50,409 nucleotides of DNA, taken from Perkinsus olseni. Its lineage: Eukaryota; Perkinsozoa; Perkinsida. Position 1 is the stretch's first letter; each line of letters opens with the position of its first letter. Shown here piece by piece: positions 12,453-21,859 of this stretch. The stretch spans positions 1 to 50,409 of the forward strand of contig JABANN010000229.1 of assembly GCA_013115125.1 (NCBI GenBank), in the 5' to 3' direction. Position numbers and translations under genes: made by a program. A model generated the notes under the pieces. The model worked only from the letters and a program-made list of their open reading frames with translations, ran no database searches and was not told the origin of the DNA.

Positions 12453-14408
12453 TCACATTCTCGAAGAACGAAATGTACTACCTATTGGCAGAAGCCAGAA
12501 CAATGGATTGGGTCCGACTACAGCCACGAAATCTCCGTAGCATCCACGATGGTAAATTGACTGAGAGTTAACATGACAGGTTCCCAGCGAGAGTTTGACT
12601 CACCCCAAAAAAGCCCAGCTTCTGAGTGGACTTCTCGCAGTACTCAATCGTGGTCATCGCCTTGAAGGCTAACCTGAGTTGCCTGAGTGGCGGTAGAGCA
12701 GAGGGGTTCGAAAAGTCGCTCCTATTATTACCAGATGTGAAAGGAGAAAAACGCTGTCAAAAGTAGCGCGAAAAGGGAGGACAAGACCATCCCGAACACT
12801 AGTAGGAAAACTCGTCCCAATGGCTCTTCTTCATCGACCGCAAAGCGCGTCTGACAAGAGGACTGCATCGTGGGAAGCCGAATCGAGGTTTCCACTGCTG
12901 AAGCACCAGGTTTTACGAAGCTGGCACACATAGAGCTGGCCTCGACGAGTAGACTAATACACAGGTGGTCCATGAATCCCACGCTATCTGGCGGCTACGC
13001 TGTCGTCCTCTAGCCACAAACTCCGATATAAGTTGACCCCCGCTGAATCGACGAGGAATACCAATGCATTAGTACTATGAGTTCTGGTACTGTGACATCG
13101 AGTGGCAAAATAAAGAATGAAACAACCAAGGAATCGCACGAGACATTTTTCATACCAAAACAATCGTAACAGTCCTGGATCGTTGTTCGGCGATGGATGA
13201 GCATCGAGTTCAGCCCCGTGGCCCTTACCGAATCGATCATGGTGATCCACATGAAATGAGCTGCTACTGTCGCATAGAGCAGAAGTAGGAAGAAGTACTT
13301 GTGGTTGCCGAAGCCCACACAATTGTAGATCCATGGGCAATGATGGTCCATTTTAAGGACCTGAGCGTCGGTACTGCCCAGCTAATTTCGTCACGGCTCG
13401 AAGGGGAAGCTCAGATTTCTTCGTAAAGTGCTTCAGGCTGCTGTCGCAGCATAGAGCTGTCGAATGGGTGAAATTCTTTTTTCCCACACAAACTCGGGGG
13501 ACACATGAGCCAGTACTGGAAGTGGTGCTGGATCCGCCAGCGGGGAGCATTCATATTTATACAGTTTAAATAGCATCGAACGCCGAGGACTTGATCGCAG
13601 GAGCAGTGGAACTTACACATTTCTTGCAAACTCGGCAATGATGACACCTGTCGGGTTTGAACCTGCGACCTCTAGCATGCGACAGCAACCGTTTGTTGCG
13701 GAAGCCTCACTTGCCACACCATTTACAACGCCTTCTCTCACCACTTCGTTTCTTCTCTCGTGCATCTGAAAACAGCAGCGGCCTTCAAAAGTAGTGCGTT
13801 GCCGGTGGGCTTGCCTGGCAACACACTATCAGCAACCACCAGCTCGTCCTCTTCGCCATTACACAGCCACTCGTCGGTATCCGGTATCTACAAAGTGACG
13901 CCCCGGTATCCGAGAGTTCGACTGATTCTCTGGCAAACCATTCAAGGAAGCCAAGCAGCGTAAGGAATGTCACAGGAGATTCCTCCGGGGGGCACCAGTG
14001 GAACGTGGCGGTATCGACTTCAACGGTTCTCTCACCTCTCCTGGGCTGACGACCACACAAAGAGTGTAGCACAGGAGCAGCATAGCGAAGAGCGAGTTGA
14101 ATATGATAAGCTCGATCCACCCCTTTTGGGCCCTGCAAATAGGGAAAGCCAGTAAAGGCAGATCTCTGACTTCCTCTTACACGTCATGGTGGACTACGGT
14201 CGGCCTGTCCAACTGCAACAGCGGTAGAACGTGGACCTAAGGAGGCGCCATCGAGGGGACGTCTCCGCAATGCAGCACGTACGAAGTTGTATATGCCCCA
14301 CAAGGTGAAGATGATAGTGCAGACGAATATCACCGGCAAGAAGCGCGCTGGCTCTCTGTCGGCCACTGTCGCCGGTGCCGAAGGGAAACTGGGGGGACTA
14401 TCGGGCAT
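12453..14408 (-). CDS. DHHC-type protein S-palmitoyltransferase (multi-exon)
   Basis: Integral membrane enzyme that adds palmitate to cysteines of target proteins, probably at Golgi or plasma membrane. Exons run on the minus strand from ATG 14408 ([12 protein letters not shown], then the first membrane span [19 protein letters not shown]), through a second span ([17 protein letters not shown]) ending in the usual SPGE|IPDTDEW. Then comes the full cysteine-rich domain: [40 protein letters not shown] with GNHKYF. Bars mark introns; one is 48 nt and has clear GT-AG ends. The catalytic cysteine is that of DHHC near 13343. Spans three and four follow ([19 protein letters not shown] near 12800), then the TTIEYCEK motif near 12640 and a [12 protein letters not shown] tail near 12500. 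The layout matches the ZDHHC2/15/20 and yeast Pfa group. The stop at 12453 is the best reading. Confidence 0.93.
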
Positions 14409-14589
14409 CGGTAGAGGAAGACATTGTTGGCTGGAATGATGGCATTAACGAGAGCAGAGGTTGCCCCGTGGATCGACTCTTTCACTCCGGCCCGATTTGA
14501 TCACGCTGTACTGAGCAATGCTATCGAGCCGTTCAGTTGCATGCATATAGCAAACGACTGGGTTACCCAGTCTGGGTGTACCGCGAAAG

Positions 14590-14892
14590 GTGCTGAGGTG
14601 GTTGAACAGCGCAATGGGCAGCAGGGGCAAAACTCTCTACCCGGAAGAGAGTTTTGCCCATGCTACCCCGGAAGAGTCTTCCGGCTCTGTGCCGACAGTG
14701 CCCGATTTCTTGCAGATGCTGACCTCAAGATTGCCCATCCACAGCTGCTGCCTTGACACTGGCACCAGTGCTGATAAAGAGCGATGCGATCACACTTTCC
14801 GCTCTTCACAAGCCGATGATACGACAGACGAGGATTCGATCACAAATCGCACTCGAAATAGTCGCTGTAAAAAGCGCCCGCCCGAAAATTAG
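14590..14892 (+). CDS. Possible small Ser/Asp-rich protein with basic tail (weak)
   Basis: A 100-codon plus-strand frame with alternative start GTG/CTG context. It reads EESFAHATPEESSGSVPTVP in the middle and ends in a basic, NLS-like tail (RTRNSRCKKRPPEN). An upstream exon could supply a methionine (MHIANDWVTQSG at 14540), but a join was not established. The frame crosses the perfect hairpin at 14625-14659. No family is recognised and it may not be a gene. Confidence 0.22.
   Translation: MLRWLNSAMGSRGKTLYPEESFAHATPEESSGSVPTVPDFLQMLTSRLPIHSCCLDTGTSADKERCDHTFRSSQADDTTDEDSITNRTRNSRCKKRPPEN
14625..14659. repeat. Perfect 14-bp inverted repeat with 7-nt loop
   Basis: gggcaaaactctct at 14625-14638 is followed by the loop acccgga and the exact reverse complement agagagttttgccc at 14646-14659. 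No T-run follows it. Confidence 0.85.
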
Positions 14893-14894
14893 AA

Positions 14895-15346
14895 AGTAAC
14901 GTTCAGCAGCCCCTCTGCGGGAGTTGGAGCTGATCCCCGATCGCTAGCAGACCTCGTCGGCTAATACGTATCCATAGGCCCTAGTTCGACTCTCCCTGGC
15001 CTCCATCGGACCTTAGTTGTCTATTCGCGTGCTTGCGGAGGCATCTGTCGATCGTGTCGTTCTGTGTGCCGTCACGCCACCGACCTGTTCATGGGACGTA
15101 TCTTTACCGGTTAGCTGATGTAGAGTGTTGTTAGGTAGGGACAGGTATCTCTTGTGTCAGTTATGGCAGCTAGGTAGTGGCGCTGGTTCGAGTAGGCTCC
15201 GCCGTTCACGGTATTCGAGCCTCTCAGCAGTGCGTTTTCTGATTGCTTCGGACGTATCTTACGGCTATTCGCCTCCTCTGCTGTGATGGGGTTCGTGTCT
15301 CTCGATATATCATCCGATTGTTGCTTCATATGTAACGTTGGTGTGA
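14895..15346. other. Upstream region of the OTU-RING gene
   Basis: About 450 nt without a supported gene. It should hold the promoter and 5' UTR of the plus-strand OTU gene that starts at 15347. No TATA box or other core element is convincing. Confidence 0.3.
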
Positions 15347-16330
15347 ATGCCGGCCCATTTCACGCTTCAGCCTCTCCCTCCACCCCCACTACCGGTCAAC
15401 GAGTCGCCACCGCCTCTTCGGCAACTCTCCCCTCCGCCTGAGGACGCCCCTCGGTATCTCGTATCAGCTCTGGGCAGAGCTCCAGACGCTGTGCAGTCCG
15501 AGAATGGTATGGTTGTTCGTCGTGTAGCTGGTGATGGCCAATGCTTCTACCGGGCCCTGCTTCTTGGTTACTATGAGCCGTTGCTGTGGAGCCGGAACGT
15601 GCAAGCTCACTCGAGCCTATCGCGCGTCCTAGGAGATGAGCGTTCATTCTTCGACGGTGACACAGATGAGGAGAAGTCGTTGGAGGCGTACAGGTGTATG
15701 TTTGCCGATCTCCGGTGGGATAAGGCCCTTATCACCAAGTGTCGCTCCGCTATTGCCCGGGCGGTCCTGAGCTGCAGCAACACGGTCGAGGCCGCGGCCA
15801 TACTCGCTGCTGTTGGGTCGACTGATGTGCAGTCTGCAGTTCGTGATTTGGTGCTCAACCCCCTCGCTGATGCCGAGGCCTGGGTTCTCGGTTACGCCGC
15901 CCGAGCTTTTGGCGTTGATATCGCTGTCTACGCTCCGGGATGCGCTGCTATGGACATGACCGTTCACAAGTCCGGTAAGGATGGCTCGAGGGTGGTTAAT
16001 CTGCTCTACACGGCTCCGGCTACCGGTGGCGGTTGCGGTCACTACGATGTCCTCTACGACCTGTCTGAGACGAACCGCGTGGGTGCTGCTGGCTTCCGTG
16101 TGCTGGGGATCTGCAGTCGGTGTCGATCTAGTAGCTTCCTCCCACAGCGGTTACTATCGTGGCCATGCGGACATTGGCTCTGTCCTACGTGTGCTTCGAA
16201 GGATGTTTACGCTTGGTCGTGTATACCGTGTAGACGTACTCGGCTGTTGTGGTATCGTTATGTTCTGAACGGGGGGGATTCCTGCTGTTCCCTCTCGACT
16301 ACCGAAAGCATGAAGGTTCGGAAGGGATGA
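15347..16330 (+). CDS. OTU (otubain-type) deubiquitinase with C-terminal RING finger
   Basis: Intronless, 327 residues. A proline-rich start (residues 8-36) is followed by an OTU cysteine protease domain of about residues 45-240. This family removes ubiquitin from proteins. The catalytic motif AGDGQCFYRALL places Asp63 and Cys66. The second catalytic motif GHYDVLYD places His232, and the helix AWVLGYAARAFGVDIAVYAP just before it is typical of otubain-like OTUs. Directly behind it is a canonical RING-HC pattern: C256-x2-C259, C274-x-H276-x2-C279-x2-C282, C292-x2-C295 (CSRC, CGHWLCPTC, CIPC). The RING would bind two zinc ions and, in known families, recruits ubiquitin E2 enzymes. The ATG at 15347 is the first in frame. 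Both domains are complete to the eye. The pairing is unusual (see findings). Confidence 0.88.
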   Translation: MPAHFTLQPLPPPPLPVNESPPPLRQLSPPPEDAPRYLVSALGRAPDAVQSENGMVVRRVAGDGQCFYRALLLGYYEPLLWSRNVQAHSSLSRVLGDERSFFDGDTDEEKSLEAYRCMFADLRWDKALITKCRSAIARAVLSCSNTVEAAAILAAVGSTDVQSAVRDLVLNPLADAEAWVLGYAARAFGVDIAVYAPGCAAMDMTVHKSGKDGSRVVNLLYTAPATGGGCGHYDVLYDLSETNRVGAAGFRVLGICSRCRSSSFLPQRLLSWPCGHWLCPTCASKDVYAWSCIPCRRTRLLWYRYVLNGGDSCCSLSTTESMKVRKG

Positions 16331-16450
16331 TTGCTTTGTCGTTCATGTCTGATTCTCAAGTTTCAATATTCTTGAATCGCGGTTTATTGTTGGGGGGAAT
16401 CCGCTTTGGGATCGTCTTTCGGCAGATTCATCAGTTCCGTATAATTTTCA

Positions 16451-17786
16451 ATGGTTCGCGTTCTCCTAAGCGTGGCTGCACTTTCCATGTTGCTCGGGGT
16501 TCAGGCTGCACCCGCTACCAAGGTGAGCAAGGCGTGCAATATCTCGTCTCGGAGCTTCGTTTTCCCGTTTACGTTAATCGTATTATTGTATAGGCTGCCT
16601 CTAGTACACCTCACCCCGAAGTAGTGGAGACCCGAACTACTCCCACTGCTTTCGTTCTGACTCCTGCTCCAACGCCAGCAGTAGCACAGACAACGCCTAC
16701 GACTGTAGTGGCTCATGAGACCACTACGACGGGGGCTCGTACCACGACTTCGGTCGTGGTGACTTCTGCCCCTACTAGAAGGGTCGAGAGCAGCGTTGCA
16801 CCTTCCAGCACCACGAGGGAGCCTACTGCTGCCCCCTCGAGCGATGCTGGTGTTCAGGCGGCTGCCAAGGAGGCCGCCCGTGCGACATCTGCTTCTTCCG
16901 ATGCCCTCGTTACCTTCGAAGGCGTGAAGAGCATCGCCTATCAGACCGCTTACTACTGGATTGATGTTGCTAAGTAGGCTGTGGAATTTTTCGCGATATG
17001 TGTCGCTGCGACCGTTGTTTGACCAGGTACTGTCGAGATACCGCGGTGACTATGCTCCCTAAGGACATGCAGGCGAAGTACAGTCAAGCCGTCCGTGATG
17101 GCAATAAGTATTACGCTCAAGCGAAGGATGTCTACTTCGCTGAAGTTGCACCCAAGATTGGTGAGTGCTTTCGCTGCTGAGAGTTTTTACTGAGGCTTTT
17201 CAGATCCTGTCATCGAAGCGAGCGCCGCTGGTGCCGAGGAGGTATACGGTTTTGTTAACGAGAAGCAGAAGTCTGTCACTGCCGCTCCCTTCAAGAAGAT
17301 GCACGCAGCCTACCCTGCCACTAGAGGCATCGCAGGTAGGCATCGAGTGTTTGCAGTTTCGGTGGTTTTGTTTGAAGTTCCTCGGCAGGTTCCGAGCTGG
17401 TCGACAGGCTGGTGTTCATCATACTGAGTATGACCCTGCTCAGCTGGGCTGTTTATCTGTTCAAACTTCCCTTCCGATGCTTGGGGTATTTGCTCTGTCC
17501 TAGACGGTCGAAGGATGTCCGCTCGGGCGCCGCCTCGCCTCAGAGTGAGAAGGCCAAGGCTCAGCAAGGGAAAGTGAGTCGATCGGCTGCTAAGTTTGCT
17601 GGGCAGTAAACTACTAGAGGTTGCATGATACGTGGATCGTGACTTGGATTTTGCCGGTCGTTGCGTCGTGTGTACTCAGTGGGCGTTATCGAATCGGCCA
17701 TACTGGAGAGAGTCGAACTGAATGTGGTCTTTTAGGGTTCTCCTGCTGCCCCGACTAAGAATTTCAAGGGAAAGAAGCAAAACTGA
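16451..17786 (+). CDS. Secreted or single-pass membrane Thr-rich protein (6 exons)
   Basis: Exons 16451-16522, 16594-16973, 17027-17160, 17204-17335, 17389-17573 and 17736-17786, with introns of 71, 53, 43, 53 and 162 nt and consistent phases. Exon 1 encodes a clean signal peptide (MVRVLLSVAALSMLLGVQA). Exon 2 is Thr/Ser/Pro-rich (TTTTGARTTTSVVVTSAP), likely O-glycosylated. Exons 3-4 are helical (DMQAKYSQAVRDGNKYYAQA). Exon 5 has a membrane span (LVFIILSMTLLSWAVYLF) followed by Cys residues and a basic Lys/Gln tail. If the last intron is kept, the protein ends at the TAA at 17607-17609; if spliced, it ends GSPAAPTKNFKGKKQN at 17786. No known family is recognised. The plan suggests a type I surface protein with a short cytosolic tail. 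Confidence 0.7.
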
Positions 17787-17789
17787 GCG

Positions 17790-18225
17790 GGACGATTTCA
17801 AGCCTAGAAATCCACATCATCAAGATGATAGATAGTATCCCGTCACGATCACTGGCTGGATGGATGAATTCTCGCCGAGTGGTTAGTGAGTAGTACCATT
17901 GCTCGTACTGTTGGTGATGCTGTTGATTATTATTGTTGGTCTAGTGGTGCATTTTTACATCATTTCTCATTCAAGGGACGTGGACTGTCGAGTTCTTGGC
18001 AAGAACTTCTTGCATGCCAGACAATAGAAAAGCATGCGGAACATATGCAGCAATAATGGGTACGGAGGAGGCTAGTGTCAACGGGCCTTTCCTTGGCTGC
18101 TTGTTGATCACGCTGGTATACGATGACACTCGGTGGCGTCTTCGGTGGAGTTGGTAGTACCAACTTGGTAGCATGATACTAATTCTTGCAAGGGGTAGTT
18201 GAGCTTCTCTAGTAACGGTGAACTT
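17790..18225. other. Intergenic stretch, nothing identified
   Basis: Between the Thr-rich membrane protein gene and the next plus-strand gene. Only short overlapping frames are present and none carries a recognisable motif. Confidence 0.3.
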
Positions 18226-19283
18226 ATGACCGTAAGGCTACAGAAGCCGGTGAAAAGGATGCGTTACGACCCGCTTGAGGCTCTCGTGAGGGAGGTGGAT
18301 CGAACACTAGCAGAGCTTGGCAAGTAGGGCTCTGCGACAACGAACTCTTGTGCAACGGATGCTCTCGGGTAGTCCATCGCCGTCGAAGAAAACAGGGCAA
18401 CGCGGCGTGAAACTGAAGCGAAGTACGGGCGTCGCGGCATTGGATGCTGCACTGCTTACCGCAGGTGTTACGAGAGTCAGCGGAAAGGGGAGCGTAGAGT
18501 ACTCTCGACGGCTTTCGCACATAAGTTGGCCTCCACAGGTTGAGGCTATTGCCAGACTGGCCACGGACGCGCTGCAGGAGAGACATTCTTGCGCTGCTCG
18601 GCCGTGCATAATGATTGGAAGGATGGCTCGAATGCTCCCCATCATCAGTTCTCTTCAGGAGCAAGGTCGGTGCTCACAGACGAGTCGGATGGCAAACAGT
18701 GGCGGGCCTCGGGCCTCGCGGATTTGCTGCTGTATCCGCGACCAGGTGCATCCTCGGAAGATCTCGAACGGCTCAGCCTCTATGAAGTGAGAGGAGTTGA
18801 TGAACTCTTCGGATTCTTACACATGGCCACCCGAGAATCACGGCTATCAGAACACAGCGGGTCCTTGGTGAGTCTGACGACTGATTTGGTCGCTCATGGC
18901 TGAGCTGCCTGCGACGCTCCGCTCCAGGATTGCAGTCATTCGAAGATTCACTCTCTCTTAGATAATATTCGAGTCCTTGGCATCAATACTGTCGCCCCTC
19001 GAGTTCTCCGTCTGCAATTCAACTAGACGGCTGGTCGATGTCGTCTACCGGCACGTACGAGTCCACTGTCCGCCTCTCCCGTCACTCGTTAGTCTCAGAA
19101 GAGCCTCTTCAGATCGCCGTTATGGAAGCGCGTATACCGACAGCCACTGTGATCATTCGAGAGAGGCGACCACCACAAAGGGCTAAGTTCTCCCTCACAG
19201 GCCCGACTAAGGAAGTGAGACCCAGCCCACCGCTCTTTTCCCTCCTGCCTGGCGTGTTTCGACAGTTCTGCGATGCGCACTAG
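18226..19283 (+). CDS. Unrecognised basic then helical protein (multi-exon)
   Basis: The ATG at 18226 opens MTVRLQKPVKRMRYDPLEAL and ends at a GTAGGG donor; a 49-nt intron leads in phase to PSPSKKTGQRGVKLKRSTGV. Later pieces in other frames, bounded by plausible introns, read VEAIARLATDALQERH, SGLADLLLYPRPGASSEDLE and VDELFGFLHMATRESRLSEH (ending at a GTGAGT donor near 18870). A last exon reads EEPLQIAVMEARIPTATVII and stops at 19283. The exact joins in the middle are not established. The basic N-terminus could be a nuclear or organelle signal. Open frames on the opposite strand are judged to be shadows. Family unknown. Confidence 0.42.
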
Positions 19284-19396
19284 TCAACCTTCAGATACGC
19301 TTGGATACGTCTCCATAGGCCATGTTTCACTCCTGCGTCATCGCGTTGCGTTGCAGTGACGACGAACACGAAGCTTGGAATAGCAAGAGAAAGAAC

Positions 19397-20557
19397 TTAT
19401 GAAACATTGATGCACTCATGTACGGCAAGCATGCCCACCATAGACAGATTTTCTGCGATTTCAATCAGCTCCTCAAACCCATCGCGAGTGACCCACTCCG
19501 GATGTTCATCGCCTGTATGCCTCCTCGCGAACGGTAATCTCAGCAAGTTGAAGCCTGACCCGTGCAGCAGCTCTAGCAGCTGACGAGGACCGCTCGCAGG
19601 CCCATGCTGGACGAGCAGCGACGGAGAAAACTCGAACAGGATCCTCTGAACTCTTCCGGAGCGAAGAGTATCCCCGAGACCAGCAAGAACTTCGTACTCG
19701 CAACCTTCGCAGTCCAATTTCAAGAACAGCCCACGACCATCATCAGGAAGGATATCTGTCAGCCTTACAGAAGTCGCCTTGAAGACCCGATCGTTCGTGG
19801 GGAGACCATCGAGGCGAGCCCGATGCCGTCGAGTCCCCCCGGAGTTGCCCTGTGGCTCCACCAGCGTGACCTCTTCCAACCCGTCGGCGATCGCAGCTCC
19901 TCGTACAACATTCACGCGAGAGCGGAATCCGTTGACCTCAATGGTCGCATCCAGAAGGTCGGCACTGTCCTCGTTGGGCTCAATAGATACCACCGTAAAC
20001 CCGTAGGCGGCGTAAAGAGTAGAGCACAAGCCGATATTCGCGCCGACGTCAAGCACATGGATAGTCGCATTAATTATACGACTCATGCCGTAGAAAAGTC
20101 GTTCACAGTCACTCGCTGAGGCCTCCCACTTCACCATGTTGTCCACTTTGTCGCTCCTACCGCGAACACACAGGACCCACCTCCTGTCCTCTCCCATGAG
20201 ACTAGATCTCACTGGAGCTGCATACGAGCCGAGAGGACAATTTTCGTCCAAGGCTTGCAACAGGTCATCCAGTACTGCTGGGAACCTGTACTGGTCCCGC
20301 CTCAAGTCCTCGGTGAGGTGAGTCAGATTTGCTAAGACGGCCCTCATCGACTCATGATAGGCTTTGTACTGCTCAAATTCGAGCGCCCACTGACCCGCCA
20401 GTTCCTCCACTCTCTCAGAGAGGTCGTTAATGGCTCTGCCTAGAGTTTGGAAGTTCGAGTCTGCTGCTGACTCTAGAGCTGATAGCCGGGCTTCGAGCGA
20501 CTCTGGATCCACTCGCCCGAGAACGACGATGAGCAATGATGACGAGTAAACAAGCAT
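19397..20557 (-). CDS. FkbM-family SAM-dependent methyltransferase with signal peptide/anchor
   Basis: Intronless from the ATG at 20557 (386 residues). The start is a hydrophobic segment (MLVYSSSLLIVVLG), a signal peptide or membrane anchor, then a coiled-coil stalk (about residues 20-90). The methyltransferase domain follows: the SAM-binding motif VLDVGANIGLC is at about residues 168-178, VVSIEPNEDSADLL supplies the acidic residue for the ribose, and LKLDCEGCEYEVL (about 279-291) is the FkbM signature (usually KIDVEGxExxVL). FkbM proteins O-methylate sugars or small molecules; a stalked Golgi or secreted form would suit glycan methylation, which is inference. The frame stays open upstream of the ATG to a GTG at 20590 that also reads as a GTGAGC splice donor, so a 5' exon is possible. 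Confidence 0.85.
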   Translation of the reverse strand: MLVYSSSLLIVVLGRVDPESLEARLSALESAADSNFQTLGRAINDLSERVEELAGQWALEFEQYKAYHESMRAVLANLTHLTEDLRRDQYRFPAVLDDLLQALDENCPLGSYAAPVRSSLMGEDRRWVLCVRGRSDKVDNMVKWEASASDCERLFYGMSRIINATIHVLDVGANIGLCSTLYAAYGFTVVSIEPNEDSADLLDATIEVNGFRSRVNVVRGAAIADGLEEVTLVEPQGNSGGTRRHRARLDGLPTNDRVFKATSVRLTDILPDDGRGLFLKLDCEGCEYEVLAGLGDTLRSGRVQRILFEFSPSLLVQHGPASGPRQLLELLHGSGFNLLRLPFARRHTGDEHPEWVTRDGFEELIEIAENLSMVGMLAVHECINVS

Positions 20558-20842
20558 GATGACACTATCCAGATAGAGAGGACTGCTCACCGTGACGCTG
20601 TGAAGCCTTGCCGTAGGCAGGCCCTCTAATCTCGTGCTGCTAGTGTGCTAGGGACTGAGTCTCATCGATTATCATCGAATCATGCCGAAGAAGGGATAGA
20701 GCTCCCGTCACGGGAGTCCCGTGGTTGCACAGAATAATCGTGCGAAGAAATCACGTATCCTTCCCTGTGAGCAACGCGGCACCCACACAAACGGAAAGAA
20801 TCTTCAAAGTCATGCCAGTGAGGGGTTCCCCAGATGATACCA

Positions 20843-21345
20843 TTAAAATGAGTCAGGGAGTTTCCTCTTCAGTGGGGCCTCGAGGACATTAGGCGACCTC
20901 CACAATGGCGAGAGGAAGGGCAACCCGCACGGGTCGTCGTAGAGCTTGTCCACGGGCTCCGCGGGTAGAAGCAGCTTCACGGGAGATAGCTCATCTGAAA
21001 GATACCGACCTCGATCGCAAGGAATCTTCTTCCGGAACTCACGTTGAGGGTTCTCTGTGAGCATAACGTTGACGAGGTCGTCTCCTCCCCGAAGGTGGCC
21101 GTTGCCGGGACCCTCTGCTTTTGGCATCGGTGATTGAGCGGCGACTCGACGGTAATGTCCAAGCATTGTGGCACGGACCATCTCGGCAACATGGGCCTGT
21201 TGCTCAGCTCGATTGATAAGGAACTCTACGGCGTCCCTCAGTGCCTGAGCGTAGCTGCTGCTATTAGACCCTCGCTAGACTCGTACCTGGCAGTCTTGGC
21301 CGTCCTTCGGAGTGGCAGGCCCCTTGCCGACGACCTCCTGCTGCG
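20843..21345 (-). CDS. Unrecognised helical protein, 3' part (at least 2 exons)
   Basis: An exon near 21345-21290 (PPAQQEVVGKGPATPKDGQD) is joined through a 42-nt intron (GTACGA...TCAG) to a longer exon reading ALRDAVEFLINRAEQQAHVA, then MVRATMLGHYRRVAAQSPMP, and ending PNVLEAPLKRKLPDSF at the stop at 20843. An upstream exon around 21600-21400 is possible but unproven. No family is recognised. Read-through of a possible 34-nt intron near 21040 is assumed. Confidence 0.38.
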
Positions 21346-21859
21346 CTGGAGGTGATGCGTTCCCGCTCAAATCCATGTGGAAGAGCACTGGAGGCCAGCG
21401 AAGGAATGTGCGCTTTCTATCGACGACGCAAGTTCGACAATTTCATGGCGAGTGACGGCGCTCGTCAAGCTCCAAACGCTCGGAGGGAGCTCAGGCATTT
21501 CATAAGCCCCTGGTTGTTTCGATGTCCTCCTCCCACTCGAGCGGCATGCACCAGTATGACCAGCCAGAGAGGCGATCGGCCCTCTCCGTCATACTATCCA
21601 TCGTAATCGGAGGGCCTCTCTTCGCGTCTCTCTGATAGGAGCTCCTCAGCTGCGGACTTGATACACATAAACAGATACGCCATTACCCTCCTCTGCTTCG
21701 CGTGTCGATAATAAGCAAGTTTAAAGCCATCACGGTTCGTTTACGCTCTGGTGTGATCCGGCAGGTTGCCCGTCGCATTAGTTCGCCTTCTGTGAGATCC
21801 ATCCCGCTCTACATCCTGGTAAGACGTTCTTCCAGTACAGCCGTTGTCGCGAGTGGCCC

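Noticed and set aside
13353-13550. A separate small gene inside the DHHC locus
   Set aside because: The frame lies in the intron between KKC and VLKMDHHC; both exon ends fit the family exactly.
13620-13690. A second tRNA-like run (gaggtcgcaggttcaaaccc, minus strand)
   Set aside because: It spans the 3' end of an intron and the exon coding the conserved KFKPDRC of the DHHC protein, and no cloverleaf forms.
15396-16042. Minus-strand genes over the OTU-RING gene
   Set aside because: Frames of up to 132 codons mirror a well-supported plus-strand protein and have no recognisable content.
18224-18664. A 146-codon minus-strand protein
   Set aside because: The plus strand has a start codon and an in-phase 49-nt intron over the same DNA; the minus frame shows no domain or splice support.
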